From CAIVVT01 sp052145115 (lineage in GTDB: Bacteria; Acidobacteriota; Terriglobia; Bryobacterales; Bryobacteraceae), in NCBI GenBank assembly GCA_052145115.1, contig JBKQPG010000099.1, positions 62,001-126,000 on the forward strand: a DNA stretch of 64,000 nt, in the 5' to 3' direction. Both the position numbers and the translations under genes were made by a program. The notes beneath the pieces are model-generated. The model saw only the letters and a list, made by a program, of their open reading frames with translations. It had not been told where the DNA came from and made no database searches. This document shows, one piece after another, positions 1 to 9,435 of the stretch. Within the stretch, counting starts at the first letter, position 1; each line of letters starts with the position of its first letter.

Positions 1-2661
1 GGCCGCTGGCCTCGATAGGTTCACCGGTGGTAGCGGTTGGCCTTCCCCGCCATGGAGGAGTTGGCTCGGCCTAACCAGTGCGGGGAAGCACACGCATCCC
101 GGTCGAGTCAGGTGGAAATCAGGTAGGTGCCTTGTGACCAGAAACGGCGTTCCCTCTCGTTGCCGTTCACCTTTCTGCCGGCTGGTCATGAACAGGGCGT
201 CCTCGCTGAGCAAATTGAATAAGTCCTCCCTCTTCTCGTCGAGCAGCTTGGTTTCGGGATGCCAGTATACATGGCGATCATCGAATGGCCGGTAGGCGTA
301 ATCCACAATCGCGCCGCTGCCAAGTCCTTTACGAAGAAGTGCGGCGCGAGTCTGCTTCGGGTCGTATCGCGCCGAGGCGTCCATCAGGCTAGGCACCGCG
401 GCGCGAAGGTCTTGGTCGGAAGCCTCAGGATCGAAGTAGACCGACAGCTTGCTTTCGAGCTTCGCGCGGTCGATCGCCACAAGGTCCAGATCGCGGCTGG
501 TCTTTACGCCCGGCGACCACTGCTGGAACAGGCTCGGCAAAAGCGGCCAGGTTAGGTATCCTTCACTCACGTCCTTCACGGCGAACGGAAGCCCAAGCGC
601 GCCTGCTGGCGTCACCGCTTCATAGGTGGCAGAAGCCTGTCCAACCGACTCGCGCAGTAGTTGATCGCGCTTGTTCTTGCCCCACAGGTCGCGATACTGA
701 ACGCGGCCGTCGCTCCGCTTATGCCCGGTCTTGGCTAGTACGGTGATCGCTGTGCCGACCTGGATGCCCTCGCGGTTGGTATCCGTTGAGAAAACGCTCG
801 GGTCCGGGTCGCCCCCCGGCGTCAGCTTCCCGGTCTTGTACTTGTCGCCGTTCAGGCAGTCGATGGTGATCTGGTCGAACACCTCCAGGTAGCGCGCGCG
901 CATGCCCGTGAATGACAGGCCATCGAGCCACGAGTAGTTCGAGATGAAGCAGACGATCCCTTGCCCGGTCTTCTCCACGATGCGCCGTTCAGCCATGCGG
1001 AAGAAGCGCACGTAGAGGTCGTTCAGGCCCTGCCCCTGTGGCGCTGGCACGCCGCTAGGCGCATTCCGGTAAGCGTCGCTTAGATCGCGCTCCTCGTCCA
1101 TCGAAGCGATGCCAGCGAAGCTGTTGTAGGGCGGGTTCCCGAGGATCACGAGGATCGGACGCTCGCGCTTCACCTCGTCGGCTGCTTCGCGCTCCTCTTC
1201 CAACTCGACGAAGGGCAGATGCTTGGGTTCCTTCACCGGCTCCCATCCGGTCAGCGCATTGGTCAGAAAGACGCCGACGCGCTCATTCCGCGCGCCCGAG
1301 AGCGGCGCGCCGAGACCCTGCAACAACAGTCCTATCTGGAGATGCGCAACCACGAACGGCGCCGGCAGAATCTCGAAGCCGAAGACGCGGTCCACGGTGG
1401 CGCGCTTTAGATCGTTGGCCAGCAGCGCGTCGCCGCCTTTGGCTCGCAGCGTGGCCTCGATTTTGCGGAGCACCTCCACCAGAAAGGCGCCAGTACCGCA
1501 GCAGGGATCTAACACGTAGACGCTCGGGTCCGCCAGGCCGTCAGGCCGGCCGAGGTCTTCCCGGAGGACCTGATCGACTCGGCCGACCATGTACTGCACG
1601 ACTTCTGTCGGTGTGTACCAGACGCCGAGATCCTTCCGCAGTTCCGGATCGAACGCCTCCAGGAACGGCTCGTAGAAGTACTGAACCGCCTTGTCCTGCT
1701 CGAAGGTGCGCCAGAATGCGCCGCGGTCAACTCGATTCAGCGCCGCGCACGCCCAATCCAGCACCTCGGGCAGCCCCAGCGCCTCAAGTTGGCCCGGCTC
1801 GGCCACTTCGTGAAAGAGCTTCCGCAGGATCGGCACCTTGAGGTACTGGGCTGCGAGGCGCCAGTCGAATCGCGCAGTCCGGCTGGTGCGCGCGTGCGTC
1901 TTGTCCCACAGCACCCAGGCCGAGAAGATGCCGTAGAAGAGCGTCTGGATGAGCGTCGATTGGAAAAAGTGCCGGCCGCCTTTGCCGTCGAAGCGCAGGC
2001 CAAGCGCCTCTTCGAGAGCGGTGCGGATGCTCTCCAGAGCGTCCAGTTCGCTTTGGCCCACGCGCATCCGGGCCTCGCGGGCATAGGATGCGAGAAACCA
2101 CGCGAGATCCTTCGGCGCGGCGAGCGGCGCCTGATAGAGCATCACGCGCTTCAGGAACTCTTCGAAGCCTTCGCCCAGCAGATCGGCCGTCTTGCGGGGG
2201 TGCGCGGCGGCGCGCCAGAACTCTGCCTCGCTGCCCGCCAGATGGAAGGTCTCCAGGACCGCGCGGTTGCCTTCGGCGTCCGAACCGACGAGTAGGAAGT
2301 CTCGGTAGTTGGTCACCAGCACCTGACGGTAGCGCTCCCAGTACTGCGCCACCTGCCGGCTTGCGGCAGTGTTCTCTGCCTTCTCGCCTGTGCCCTTGGC
2401 CTCGATGACGCCGCGCGCTGGGATTGTGCCGCGCAGCGGGTCGTCGCCGGCGACGCGAAGTTGGTCGTCGGTGAACAGCCCGCCATCCGGCAGGCCCGCG
2501 CCGCGGTTGCCGGGGTGAATGATGCACTTCACCTTTGGCTTCAGCTTCTTGCCAATCTCGCTCAGAAGCGCTTCCAGCGCCGGATAGTAAGCCGTCTCGG
2601 GGACCGCGCCGGACGAGCGGATTGTGCGCATCTCCTGGAGGTACGTTTCCAGTGGATTCAT
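1..2661 (-). CDS. Single-chain restriction-modification enzyme (type IIG / type ISP-like), C-terminus beyond window
   Basis: The frame is open from an ATG at 2661 to the window edge (887 codons, no stop). The N-terminus carries a PD-(D/E)XK nuclease pattern: Pro58-Asp59, then Glu87-Ala88-Lys89. An N6-adenine methyltransferase follows, with SAM motif I DPCCGTGAF at residues 385-393 and catalytic NPPY at 509-512. Near the visible end a segment of the form YRPFDDR...YW resembles the type ISP C-terminal specificity domain. I see no helicase between nuclease and methylase, so it fits a type IIG-like layout better than a full translocating type ISP enzyme. It would methylate and cut DNA as one polypeptide, with no separate S or R gene in view. 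It is divergent from the serine recombinase at 2844, and both sit in the tRNA-Lys island. Family call is firm; subtype is inferred. Confidence 0.85.
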   Translation of the reverse strand, partial: MNPLETYLQEMRTIRSSGAVPETAYYPALEALLSEIGKKLKPKVKCIIHPGNRGAGLPDGGLFTDDQLRVAGDDPLRGTIPARGVIEAKGTGEKAENTAASRQVAQYWERYRQVLVTNYRDFLLVGSDAEGNRAVLETFHLAGSEAEFWRAAAHPRKTADLLGEGFEEFLKRVMLYQAPLAAPKDLAWFLASYAREARMRVGQSELDALESIRTALEEALGLRFDGKGGRHFFQSTLIQTLFYGIFSAWVLWDKTHARTSRTARFDWRLAAQYLKVPILRKLFHEVAEPGQLEALGLPEVLDWACAALNRVDRGAFWRTFEQDKAVQYFYEPFLEAFDPELRKDLGVWYTPTEVVQYMVGRVDQVLREDLGRPDGLADPSVYVLDPCCGTGAFLVEVLRKIEATLRAKGGDALLANDLKRATVDRVFGFEILPAPFVVAHLQIGLLLQGLGAPLSGARNERVGVFLTNALTGWEPVKEPKHLPFVELEEEREAADEVKRERPILVILGNPPYNSFAGIASMDEERDLSDAYRNAPSGVPAPQGQGLNDLYVRFFRMAERRIVEKTGQGIVCFISNYSWLDGLSFTGMRARYLEVFDQITIDCLNGDKYKTGKLTPGGDPDPSVFSTDTNREGIQVGTAITVLAKTGHKRSDGRVQYRDLWGKNKRDQLLRESVGQASATYEAVTPAGALGLPFAVKDVSEGYLTWPLLPSLFQQWSPGVKTSRDLDLVAIDRAKLESKLSVYFDPEASDQDLRAAVPSLMDASARYDPKQTRAALLRKGLGSGAIVDYAYRPFDDRHVYWHPETKLLDEKREDLFNLLSEDALFMTSRQKGERQREGTPFLVTRHLPDFHLTRPGCVCFPALVRPSQLLHGGEGQPLPPVNLSRPAA

Positions 2662-2843
2662 GTCTCGAACTACGATTAGACCATTTGAAACGACCCGATG
2701 TTAGTCGCCACGAGGCAAAGCGGCCGCCATGCAGCGCCGAATAGTGCCAACCAGAGCTGTTTCTCTCGTTTTTCCATCCCAAGCGATACCGATTGTGCAG
2801 AAATGGTATTAACAAAATATGAAAGCAGCCCCATGATGGAAGC
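2662..2843. promoter_or_regulatory. Divergent intergenic region between RM gene and recombinase
   Basis: This 182-bp spacer separates the divergently transcribed restriction enzyme and serine recombinase and is AT-richer than its flanks near 2790-2840. It must hold both promoters. I cannot assign a convincing -35/-10 pair. Confidence 0.4.
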
Positions 2844-3497
2844 ATGACGAAGGCATTCAGCTATCTCCGGGTGAGCGGCAAGGGTCAGGCTTCTGGCGAC
2901 GGATTCCCACGGCAGAGGGCCGCGATCAGGGCGTATGCTAAGGCGAACGGCTTTGTCATCGCCCGCGAATTTGCCGATGAGGGCGTGAGTGGAGCCATCG
3001 AAGCCACGGACCGGCCCGCGTTCGCTGAAATGGTTGCGGTCCTGCACTCCAACGGCGTACGGACGGTGATTGTCGAGAAGCTGGACCGGCTGGCGCGCGA
3101 CCTGATGGTGCAGGAGGCGGCGCTCTCCTACTTCCAGCAGCATGGCTTTAGTCTGGTGAGCGTGGCGGAGCCCGACCTGATGGCGAGCGATCCGAGCCGG
3201 ACGGCGTTCCGGAAGATGATGGGCGTGTTCGCACAGTACGACAAGAGCATGATCGTTCTGAAGCTGGCCGGCGCACGGATGCGCAAGCGGGCGCAGACCG
3301 GACGCTGCGAGGGTCGGAAGCCGTTCGGGCACTTCGAGGGCGAGACGGCAGTAGTAGGACGCATGAAGGCCTTGCGTGCCGAGGGTCTCGGCTTCGACAA
3401 GATCGCGGCGAAGCTGAACGAAGAGGGCTTGCCCACGCGCACTGGCAAGCCCTGGCACGGGGTCGTCATCAATCGGATTCTGATGGGCATGCGATAG
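2844..3497 (+). CDS. Small serine recombinase (resolvase/invertase family)
   Basis: This 217-residue protein opens with the resolvase signature YLRVS, giving nucleophile Ser11 and Arg9. Further conserved catalytic-domain segments follow: PRQR near residue 24 and EKLDRLARD near residue 80. The C-terminal 50 residues (LRAEGLGFDKIAAKLNEEG then PTRTGKPWH) match the start of the recombinase DNA-binding domain. It lacks the long zinc-ribbon and coiled-coil tail of large phage serine integrases, so it is closer to resolvases and invertases in size (usually 180-210 residues). It lies 28 bp upstream of a tyrosine integrase and probably in one transcript with it. Its role could be resolution of the island or inversion of a segment; no inverted recombination sites were found. 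Confidence 0.88.
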   Translation: MTKAFSYLRVSGKGQASGDGFPRQRAAIRAYAKANGFVIAREFADEGVSGAIEATDRPAFAEMVAVLHSNGVRTVIVEKLDRLARDLMVQEAALSYFQQHGFSLVSVAEPDLMASDPSRTAFRKMMGVFAQYDKSMIVLKLAGARMRKRAQTGRCEGRKPFGHFEGETAVVGRMKALRAEGLGFDKIAAKLNEEGLPTRTGKPWHGVVINRILMGMR

Positions 3498-3525
3498 GCG
3501 CAGAGGACGAGGGGACGGAGACGAA

Positions 3526-4689
3526 ATGGCGGTCTACCGACCGAAGTACAAAGACCCCAGCACGGGCAAGATGGTTGAGGCTGAACTGTGGTGGTATGAC
3601 TTCACCTTCGCCGGCCGGCGTATCCGCGAATCCACGAAGACCCACTTAAAAACGCTGGCTCGGGAGGCCGAACAGAACCGGCGCCGGGAACTTGAGCGGG
3701 CCTTCGTAGGGGCAGCGGTGGAGAATCGTGATCGGCGCGTGCGCACAGCGACCGAGGTAATCGACGGATATCTCGCACGGTACGAACTCGACCATCGGAC
3801 TCGGCCAAAGTCAATCGCGTTTGCGAAAGGGCGACTCGCGCAAGTCAAGCGGCTACTCGGAGGCCGTCTCCTGCCAGACCTCACGGAGGACACGATCCGC
3901 GGATACATCACGACTCGCATTGAAGAGGGCATGTCCGGCCGCACGGTCAATATGGAGATCGGGGAGCTGTCGCGAGCCATTGGGATGCACTGGTCTGTCT
4001 TGTGGCCGAAGGTGCGGAAACAGGAGGAACGCAAAAACGCCGGCCGCGCGCTATCACCCGACGAAGAGGCCCGGCTGCTCGAAGCGGCGGGCAAGAAAGA
4101 GCGATGGCGCATCGCGGCGGTGATTATTCGGGCTCTGCTTCTCACGGGAATGCGAAGCGGCGAACTCGTTACCGCAACCTGGGCTCAAGTCGATTTCGGG
4201 CGGCGCGTACTGACCGTGGGCCGAGCGAAAACATCATCCGGTACGGGGCGTGAGATCCCCATGAACAACGACCTGTATCTGCTGCTCTCGACACACGCCG
4301 AATGGTTCGCGCGCAAGTTTGGCGCGGCGCGGCCGGAGTATTGCCTGTTCCCATTCGGGAAGCCCCAACCGACTGACCCAACGCGGCCCACCACGACGCT
4401 GAAGACTGTTTGGACCAGCATCCGCGATGAGGCTAAGGTCGCATGTCGTCTTCACGACTTGCGGCACACGGCAGCCACCAAGATGGCCGAGGCGGGCGCT
4501 CCCGAGTCAACGATGCTGGCGCTCATGGGGCACCTGAGCCGACAGATGATGGAGCACTACAGCCACATCCGAATGGCCGCGAAGCGGGAAGCGGTCGAAT
4601 CACTCAGCATCACAGTCCAATCGGGGGCTAAGCCAGGCCGACACGTCAAAGAATCCCCCAATGTGGAGGAAGCACCGGTTATTAAATAG
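3526..4689 (+). CDS. Tyrosine recombinase / island integrase
   Basis: A complete phage-type integrase of 387 residues. An SAM-like N-terminal DNA-binding region lies at about 70-165, and the catalytic domain carries Arg210 (TGMRSGEL), Lys235, His310-x-x-Arg313 (HDLRH), His336 (GHLS) and nucleophile Tyr345 (EHYSH). All six catalytic positions are present, so it should be active. It ends 21 bp before the 3' end of tRNA-Lys(CTT), on the opposite strand. That is the classic arrangement for an element inserted at a tRNA 3' end, so the att core is probably within the tRNA. The island then extends leftwards through the recombinase and restriction gene and past the window edge. Confidence 0.93.
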   Translation: MAVYRPKYKDPSTGKMVEAELWWYDFTFAGRRIRESTKTHLKTLAREAEQNRRRELERAFVGAAVENRDRRVRTATEVIDGYLARYELDHRTRPKSIAFAKGRLAQVKRLLGGRLLPDLTEDTIRGYITTRIEEGMSGRTVNMEIGELSRAIGMHWSVLWPKVRKQEERKNAGRALSPDEEARLLEAAGKKERWRIAAVIIRALLLTGMRSGELVTATWAQVDFGRRVLTVGRAKTSSGTGREIPMNNDLYLLLSTHAEWFARKFGAARPEYCLFPFGKPQPTDPTRPTTTLKTVWTSIRDEAKVACRLHDLRHTAATKMAEAGAPESTMLALMGHLSRQMMEHYSHIRMAAKREAVESLSITVQSGAKPGRHVKESPNVEEAPVIK

Positions 4690-4710
4690 CGGCTAAGTAG
4701 TTGAATTGAT

Positions 4711-4786
<76 letters not shown>

Positions 4787-5026
4787 GGGTGCGGTCTGCA
4801 GGAAACAACGCGAAATCGTCCTCAGTGTATCAAAGGAGTAACATCGCGGGCAACGCGACCCGCCGCTCCATGGCGCACTCCGCCTCCGTCGTCGCGGCGT
4901 TTTCCATGCTTGGCTCTTGACACTGCGCTAAAATCCGATGACCCTATCTTTATACAGAGTCGAGGCACTCGTCACGGCTCTTGCTCGGAGGAACTGGCGT
5001 GGCTTCTCCCCACGTCATGAAAGCTC

Positions 5027-5518
5027 ATGTTTTGCCCCGTTTGCAAAAGCAACCACTTTTACCGCCGCCATCGCACGTTCCGCGAACGGCTCCGATGCGC
5101 GGCCATCTACGAGTGCGCAAACTGCCACTGCCGGGACGTGGAATCGTACTTGGAGCATTTCCCCATGTTTTCGCGGACCGCCCGCTGCCCCGAGTGCAGC
5201 AACACGGCCTTGCGCGTGCAGCTCTGCCCGGATCCCGTTGAACGCCTGTTGCGCCATCCCCTCAGCTATTTCCAGAAAGTCCTGAAGGCCCCTTTGTTGT
5301 ACTGTCCCTATTGCCGCCTGCAGTTCTACGACTGGCGTCCGCTGCACGCTCCCGCGCCCCAGCCCGGCCGCCAATCGGCCGCTCCCCTCGCCTCTGGCCG
5401 CTCTGAATCTCTGGCCCCGGCGCGCGGGCCACATGGCCGGCTTCCCCGCCCCGCCCCCTTCCGCCCCGCCGGTGAGCCCTCCGGCCCGGCCGCGCAGGAT
5501 TCCTCTTCAGCCGCCTGA
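5027..5518 (+). CDS. Hypothetical protein with four CxxC zinc-ribbon knuckles
   Basis: This 163-residue protein has four CxxC pairs in its first 105 residues (CPVC, CANC, CPEC, CPYC). They form two consecutive treble-clef or zinc-ribbon units with the same plan, CPxC followed by an ERLR or ERLL stretch and a second CxxC, suggesting an internal duplication. The last 55 residues are Pro/Ala/Arg-rich and low complexity. A single copy of the same unit occurs in the protein at 9436. I do not recognise a named family; nucleic-acid or protein binding through zinc is plausible. Its 3' end overlaps the convergent Fe-S gene by 12 bp. Confidence 0.6.
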   Translation: MFCPVCKSNHFYRRHRTFRERLRCAAIYECANCHCRDVESYLEHFPMFSRTARCPECSNTALRVQLCPDPVERLLRHPLSYFQKVLKAPLLYCPYCRLQFYDWRPLHAPAPQPGRQSAAPLASGRSESLAPARGPHGRLPRPAPFRPAGEPSGPAAQDSSSAA

Positions 5519-7387
5519 GGCCGGCGTCCGCGGCAGTCGCGACGCCGCCAGTTGCGCCAAATCCACGATCGGCGGCGCATCCGCCGGCCGGACCGCCGCC
5601 AGCGCGTCCCGCAGCATCGTGTTGCAGAACGGGCACGCCGCGGCCACCGCTTCCGCCCCCGTGGCGGCCAGCTCGATCGCCCGCTCGTGGCCGATCCGCG
5701 TGCCTTTCTCTTCCCCCAGGAACGCCATCCCCCCGCCCGCGCCGCAACAGAAACTCCGTTCGCGCCGGCGGCTCACCTCCGTCAGTCGCGCCGCCCCCGC
5801 CACCACCGCCCGCGGCTCCTCATACGTCTCCAGGTACCGGCCCAGGTAGCACGGATCGTGATACACCACCCGCTCGCGCCGCGCCGGCTCGGGCAGCCGC
5901 GCATTGTGACGGGCCAGGAAAACGGAATGGTGTTCGATCTCGAAGCTCGCCCCCGCCTGTCGCCAGTCTTCACTGATGGTGCGCACGCAATGCGGGCAAA
6001 TCGAGATCAGCTTCTTCGCCCCAGCCGCCTTCAATTGCCCGATGTTGAATTCCGCCAGTTGTTGAAACGCCAGGTCGTTGCCCAGGCGCCGCGCGGCGTC
6101 GCCGGTGCACTTCTCTTTCCTCAACACGCCACAGCTTACCCCCAGGTAGCGCATCACGGCCACCAGCGCCAGCACGATCTCGCGTCCCGCCGGGTCGTAG
6201 GCCCCCATGCAGCCCAGCCATAGCAGGTACTCCTGCGTCCCGTCGTACAGCGCCAGCCCGGCCTTCTGAATGAACCTGTCGCGCTCCACCGGCGCCAGCC
6301 CCAGCGGGTTGCCGTGGCGCTCCAGCCGCAGAAACAGCTCGCCGCCGTGCGCGTCCTCCCACTGCCCCGTGTTCACCGCGCCGCGCCGCAACCCCACGAT
6401 CAGCGGCACATGCTCCACCCCCACCGGGCACTGATACTCGCACGCGCCGCACGTCGTGCACTGGAAAACGGCCTCCTCCGACAGGTACGCCCCCATGAGT
6501 GGTTGATCGCACTGCGCCCCGTTGGCCTTCAGATAAGACCGGAATCCCAATGCTATTTCTTTTGGATTCAATATCTTGCCAGTCCTCTGCGCGGGACAAT
6601 GCTCCATGCAGCGGCCGCATTCCACGCACGAAAACGCCTGTAGCGCCGCCAGCCGCGTAACGTCGGCCCCCGTCACCAGGCCGAAATCCTCTTCTCCCTC
6701 CAGCGGCGGAATTTGCGCAAATCCGCCGCGCGACAGGAAGATCGTGACTGGCGCCAGCAGCAGGTGCAGATGTTTGGTCCGCGCGATCACCGGCAGGAAT
6801 GCCAGCAATGCGGCCGTGTGGACCCACCACACCACCCGCCCCGCGCCCCGGTCCGGATCCAGCCCCAGGCGGTAGTCGGCCAGGAATGTGACCATCAGGA
6901 TCAGGATCAGCCCCGCCACCACCCCCGATCCCAGGCTCGGCTTCTCTCCCAGCCACTTGGGACGCAGCACAAACCGGCGGATCGCCAGCACGCTGATCGA
7001 AATCGCCACAGCCACGGCGAACAGGGCCGCCACATGGTAGTAGGCCGGCCCGAACAGGCCCTGCTGGCGATCGATCCAAACGCCGCCAAACCCCATCGCG
7101 ACGTGGTTCACCGTCACCACGGCGAAGGCGCAAAAGCCCCAGAACACAAACGCATGCGCCAGCCCCACCAGCGGCCGCTGGCCGATCACCTTCGCCTGGC
7201 ACAGCACTTCCCACACGAAATCCCGTGCCCGCCGCCCCAGCCTCGCCCAACGGAAATCCGCGTCCCGCTTCGACCGCAGGATCACCGCCAGCACGCGCCC
7301 CATCGGCGCCGCGAACAACGCCGCGGCGGCCGCCATCAGCGCACTGAAGACGCCGATTTCCAGCCCGCTTCGGTGCAGCCCGCTCAT
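5507..7387 (-). CDS. Membrane-bound (Fe-S)-binding oxidoreductase, HdrD/GlpC-like with cytochrome-b-like N-domain
   Basis: The N-terminal third has about five to six hydrophobic helices of the nitrate-reductase-gamma/DsrM type. It is followed by two 4Fe-4S motifs (CVECGRCMEHCP and CTTCGACEYQCP) and then two CCG-type cysteine-rich domains (visible as CMGAYDP and FCCGAGGG). This is the heterodisulfide-reductase-related architecture that passes electrons between a quinone pool and a soluble partner, often an ETF or acyl-CoA/glycolate dehydrogenase. No such partner is adjacent. The open frame continues upstream to a TTG at 7462, but that codon lies in the terminator of the upstream PilZ gene, so I prefer the ATG at 7387 (626 residues). 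Confidence 0.85.
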   Translation of the reverse strand: MSGLHRSGLEIGVFSALMAAAAALFAAPMGRVLAVILRSKRDADFRWARLGRRARDFVWEVLCQAKVIGQRPLVGLAHAFVFWGFCAFAVVTVNHVAMGFGGVWIDRQQGLFGPAYYHVAALFAVAVAISISVLAIRRFVLRPKWLGEKPSLGSGVVAGLILILMVTFLADYRLGLDPDRGAGRVVWWVHTAALLAFLPVIARTKHLHLLLAPVTIFLSRGGFAQIPPLEGEEDFGLVTGADVTRLAALQAFSCVECGRCMEHCPAQRTGKILNPKEIALGFRSYLKANGAQCDQPLMGAYLSEEAVFQCTTCGACEYQCPVGVEHVPLIVGLRRGAVNTGQWEDAHGGELFLRLERHGNPLGLAPVERDRFIQKAGLALYDGTQEYLLWLGCMGAYDPAGREIVLALVAVMRYLGVSCGVLRKEKCTGDAARRLGNDLAFQQLAEFNIGQLKAAGAKKLISICPHCVRTISEDWRQAGASFEIEHHSVFLARHNARLPEPARRERVVYHDPCYLGRYLETYEEPRAVVAGAARLTEVSRRRERSFCCGAGGGMAFLGEEKGTRIGHERAIELAATGAEAVAAACPFCNTMLRDALAAVRPADAPPIVDLAQLAASRLPRTPASGG

Positions 7388-7460
7388 GACGCCCCAATTT
7401 ACCACGCTGTATCGCCGGCGCTTCCCACGCGGCTCCGATTCCGGCGCTATTGCAATCGAC

Positions 7461-7494
7461 AAGAAAACGGCTTCGGACGTCAGCCCGAAGCCGT
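7461..7494 (-). terminator. Rho-independent terminator of the PilZ gene
   Basis: A perfect 10-bp stem (7467-7476 with 7485-7494, 8-nt loop) is followed on the minus strand by a TTTTCTT tract. It lies about 100 nt downstream of the PilZ stop codon and just upstream of the Fe-S oxidoreductase. Confidence 0.75.
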
Positions 7495-7596
7495 GTGGAG
7501 GGAATTAGGAGGAAAAACAACCATCCAACACAAAAACTTGGCTTCCGCTCCAGCAGCCCGCCTTCCCTCGGCGGCCGCGGCGGAAGAATCCCTAAA

Positions 7597-7962
7597 TCAG
7601 AGCGCCAGCCCGCTCTTGCCCAGCGTACGGAATTCGTACTGCTCGATCGACACGGCCGCCAGGCCCGCTTCCGCGCGTACCACTTTGCCGCGCGCAATCA
7701 GCTTCAGCGCGCATTTGTGGTCCAGTTGCGCCGGCCAGCTGATGGCCATCTCCAGCCGCTTGCCGGCCAGCAGCCGCTGTTCTGTGCGGAACAGCAGGCC
7801 CTTACTGCTCATATTGATGGTGTGGCCCGAACCCACCATCTCGTGTCTCTTGTTCGTGATGCGAAACCGCATTTCACGCTCGATTGGGAAGCGCCCTGGA
7901 TTGCGCCGTTCGGAGTCGCCGCGCTCATCCGCATTTGCTCCCAACCTGAATGGCAACACCAT
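7597..7962 (-). CDS. PilZ-domain protein (c-di-GMP receptor)
   Basis: A stand-alone PilZ domain of 121 residues. Both ligand motifs are intact: RxxxR as RNPGR (residues 20-24) and (D/N)xSxxG as NMSSKG (50-55), so it should bind cyclic di-GMP. No catalytic or output domain is attached, and it probably acts by binding a partner in motility, surface or polysaccharide control. It is transcribed alone, ending at its own hairpin terminator. No diguanylate cyclase is nearby. Confidence 0.85.
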   Translation of the reverse strand: MVLPFRLGANADERGDSERRNPGRFPIEREMRFRITNKRHEMVGSGHTINMSSKGLLFRTEQRLLAGKRLEMAISWPAQLDHKCALKLIARGKVVRAEAGLAAVSIEQYEFRTLGKSGLAL

Positions 7963-8322
7963 CTTCCAGCTCCTCCATCGTCCTCTTTCAACAGCTCAAG
8001 CATGCCGCCGTTGTTGATCCATAACAATGAACCGGAACTCACAATTTCAGGGGTACAGGCGTATGTGTTCAAGCTGGTACGCGTTCCCCCGTTCTGTCCG
8101 TGGAATAGTGCTTAAAGGACTAGAACCGCCGCGCGCCCAACTAGTCCTTTTTCAGGCTGTTCTTTCCCAGAAACAGCCTTTTGGGGTCTCAATATGCGCT
8201 AAGTGGGTGAATCTCCACAGTCGGATCGCCTCGGGATAGGAAGCCGGTTCCACCTGGCAGAGTACGTTGGTTTCATGCCTACGGGGTACTGTTATCTGCA
8301 ACGGCCGCCCGCCGGCTGCCCT
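7963..8322. other. Intergenic region with two hairpins
   Basis: This 360-bp gap between two minus-strand genes holds no credible ORF. It contains a 10-bp stem at 8114-8123/8141-8150 bounded by A and T runs, probably terminating the amidase gene. A second, 7-bp stem lies at 8155-8161/8172-8178, followed by TTTT on the plus strand. The PilZ promoter should lie in 7963-8110. Confidence 0.5.
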
Positions 8323-9201
8323 TCACGCCAGCCAGCGCGCCGTCAGGCCCCCATAGGCGTCGATGCGGCGGTCCCGGAAAAACGGCCAGTTGCGGCGCAC
8401 TTCCTCCGTCCGCGCCGGATCGCACTCCACCACCAGCGTCTGCTCCTCGCCGCCCGCCGCCTCGGCCACCACCACCCCGAACGGATCGGCGACGAAAGAG
8501 TGGCCCCAGAATTCGAGTCCCTCCTCGGCCGTCCCCTCCAGGCCGGTCCGGTTCACTGCAGCCACATAAACGCCGTTGGCGATGGCGTGCCCGCGCTGGA
8601 CGCTCTTCCAGGCATCGAGCTGCGCCGCCCCCTCGCGCTCCTTTTCCCGCGGGTGCCAGCCGATGGCCGTGGGATAGAACAGGATCTCCGCGCCTCCGAG
8701 TGCCGTCAGCCGCGCCGCCTCCGGATACCACTGGTCCCAGCACACCAGCACGCCGATCCGCCCGAACGCCGTGTCAAAATTCCGGAAGCCCAGGTCGCCC
8801 GGCGTGAAGTAGAACTTTTCGTAATACCCCGGGTCGTCCGGGATATGCATCTTGCGGTAGATTCCCAGGAGCGTCCCGTCGGCATCCAGCACTGCCGCGG
8901 TGTTGTGATAGACGCCTGCCGCGCGCCGCTCGAACAGGCTCGCCACCACCGCCGTGCCCGTCTCCCGCGCAATCCGGCCCAGCAGGTCCGTCGTGGGGCC
9001 GGGAATCGCCTCAGCCAGCTCGAACCGCGCCGCATCCTCTTCCCGGCAAAAGTACCGCGAGCGGAATAGCTCCTGCAAACACACGATCTGGGCGCCGCGC
9101 TGCGCCGCCTCGCGAATGCGCGCGACCGCTTTTTCCAGGTTTTCCTTCGGCTCGCCGGAACACCTCATCTGCACCAGTCCGATCCGAAACTTCGGCCGCA
9201 T
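8323..9201 (-). CDS. aguB: N-carbamoylputrescine amidase (nitrilase superfamily)
   Basis: This 292-residue carbon-nitrogen hydrolase has the nitrilase triad: Glu44 (LQELF), Lys117 (YRKMHIPDD) and Cys154 (VCWDQWYPEAAR). The CWDQWYPE segment and the length are characteristic of N-carbamoylputrescine amidase, which turns N-carbamoylputrescine into putrescine, CO2 and ammonia in the agmatine route to polyamines. The usual partner, agmatine deiminase, is not adjacent. The ATG at 9201 is chosen because the upstream extension is Arg/Gly-rich shadow coding and the family starts at this Met. Confidence 0.9.
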   Translation of the reverse strand: MRPKFRIGLVQMRCSGEPKENLEKAVARIREAAQRGAQIVCLQELFRSRYFCREEDAARFELAEAIPGPTTDLLGRIARETGTAVVASLFERRAAGVYHNTAAVLDADGTLLGIYRKMHIPDDPGYYEKFYFTPGDLGFRNFDTAFGRIGVLVCWDQWYPEAARLTALGGAEILFYPTAIGWHPREKEREGAAQLDAWKSVQRGHAIANGVYVAAVNRTGLEGTAEEGLEFWGHSFVADPFGVVVAEAAGGEEQTLVVECDPARTEEVRRNWPFFRDRRIDAYGGLTARWLA

Positions 9202-9435
9202 AACCTGATTCTTCCACAAGCCTCGTCCCCGCGCCGCTCCTCCCTCCGGTTCGTCGCCCTCCGGCCGCCCCCGCCGCCCCGTCGCCGCGGCTTGGCGCAC
9301 CCCGATCGGGCCGGAAGTACTGCCTTCACCCGGCGGGGTCCTGTGAGTTCTGATCCTCTTCGCTATGCCTTCGCATCTTCACTGGTACCAGCTCCCCTTG
9401 TAGCCTTTCCGGCCGCGCCCTATTCTGGGCCTGTC

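Noticed and set aside
1784..2845. 353-codon minus-strand ORF over the restriction gene
   Set aside because: Arg/Pro/Gly-rich out-of-frame shadow; the adjacent minus frame from 2661 has clear nuclease and methylase motifs.
5970..7697. 575-codon minus-strand ORF over the Fe-S oxidoreductase
   Set aside because: Frame-shifted shadow without motifs; the true frame carries both 4Fe-4S motifs and CCG domains.
6713..8017. 434-codon plus-strand ORF opposite the Fe-S and PilZ genes
   Set aside because: Antisense shadow with His/Gln/Arg-rich composition; both underlying minus-strand genes are well supported.
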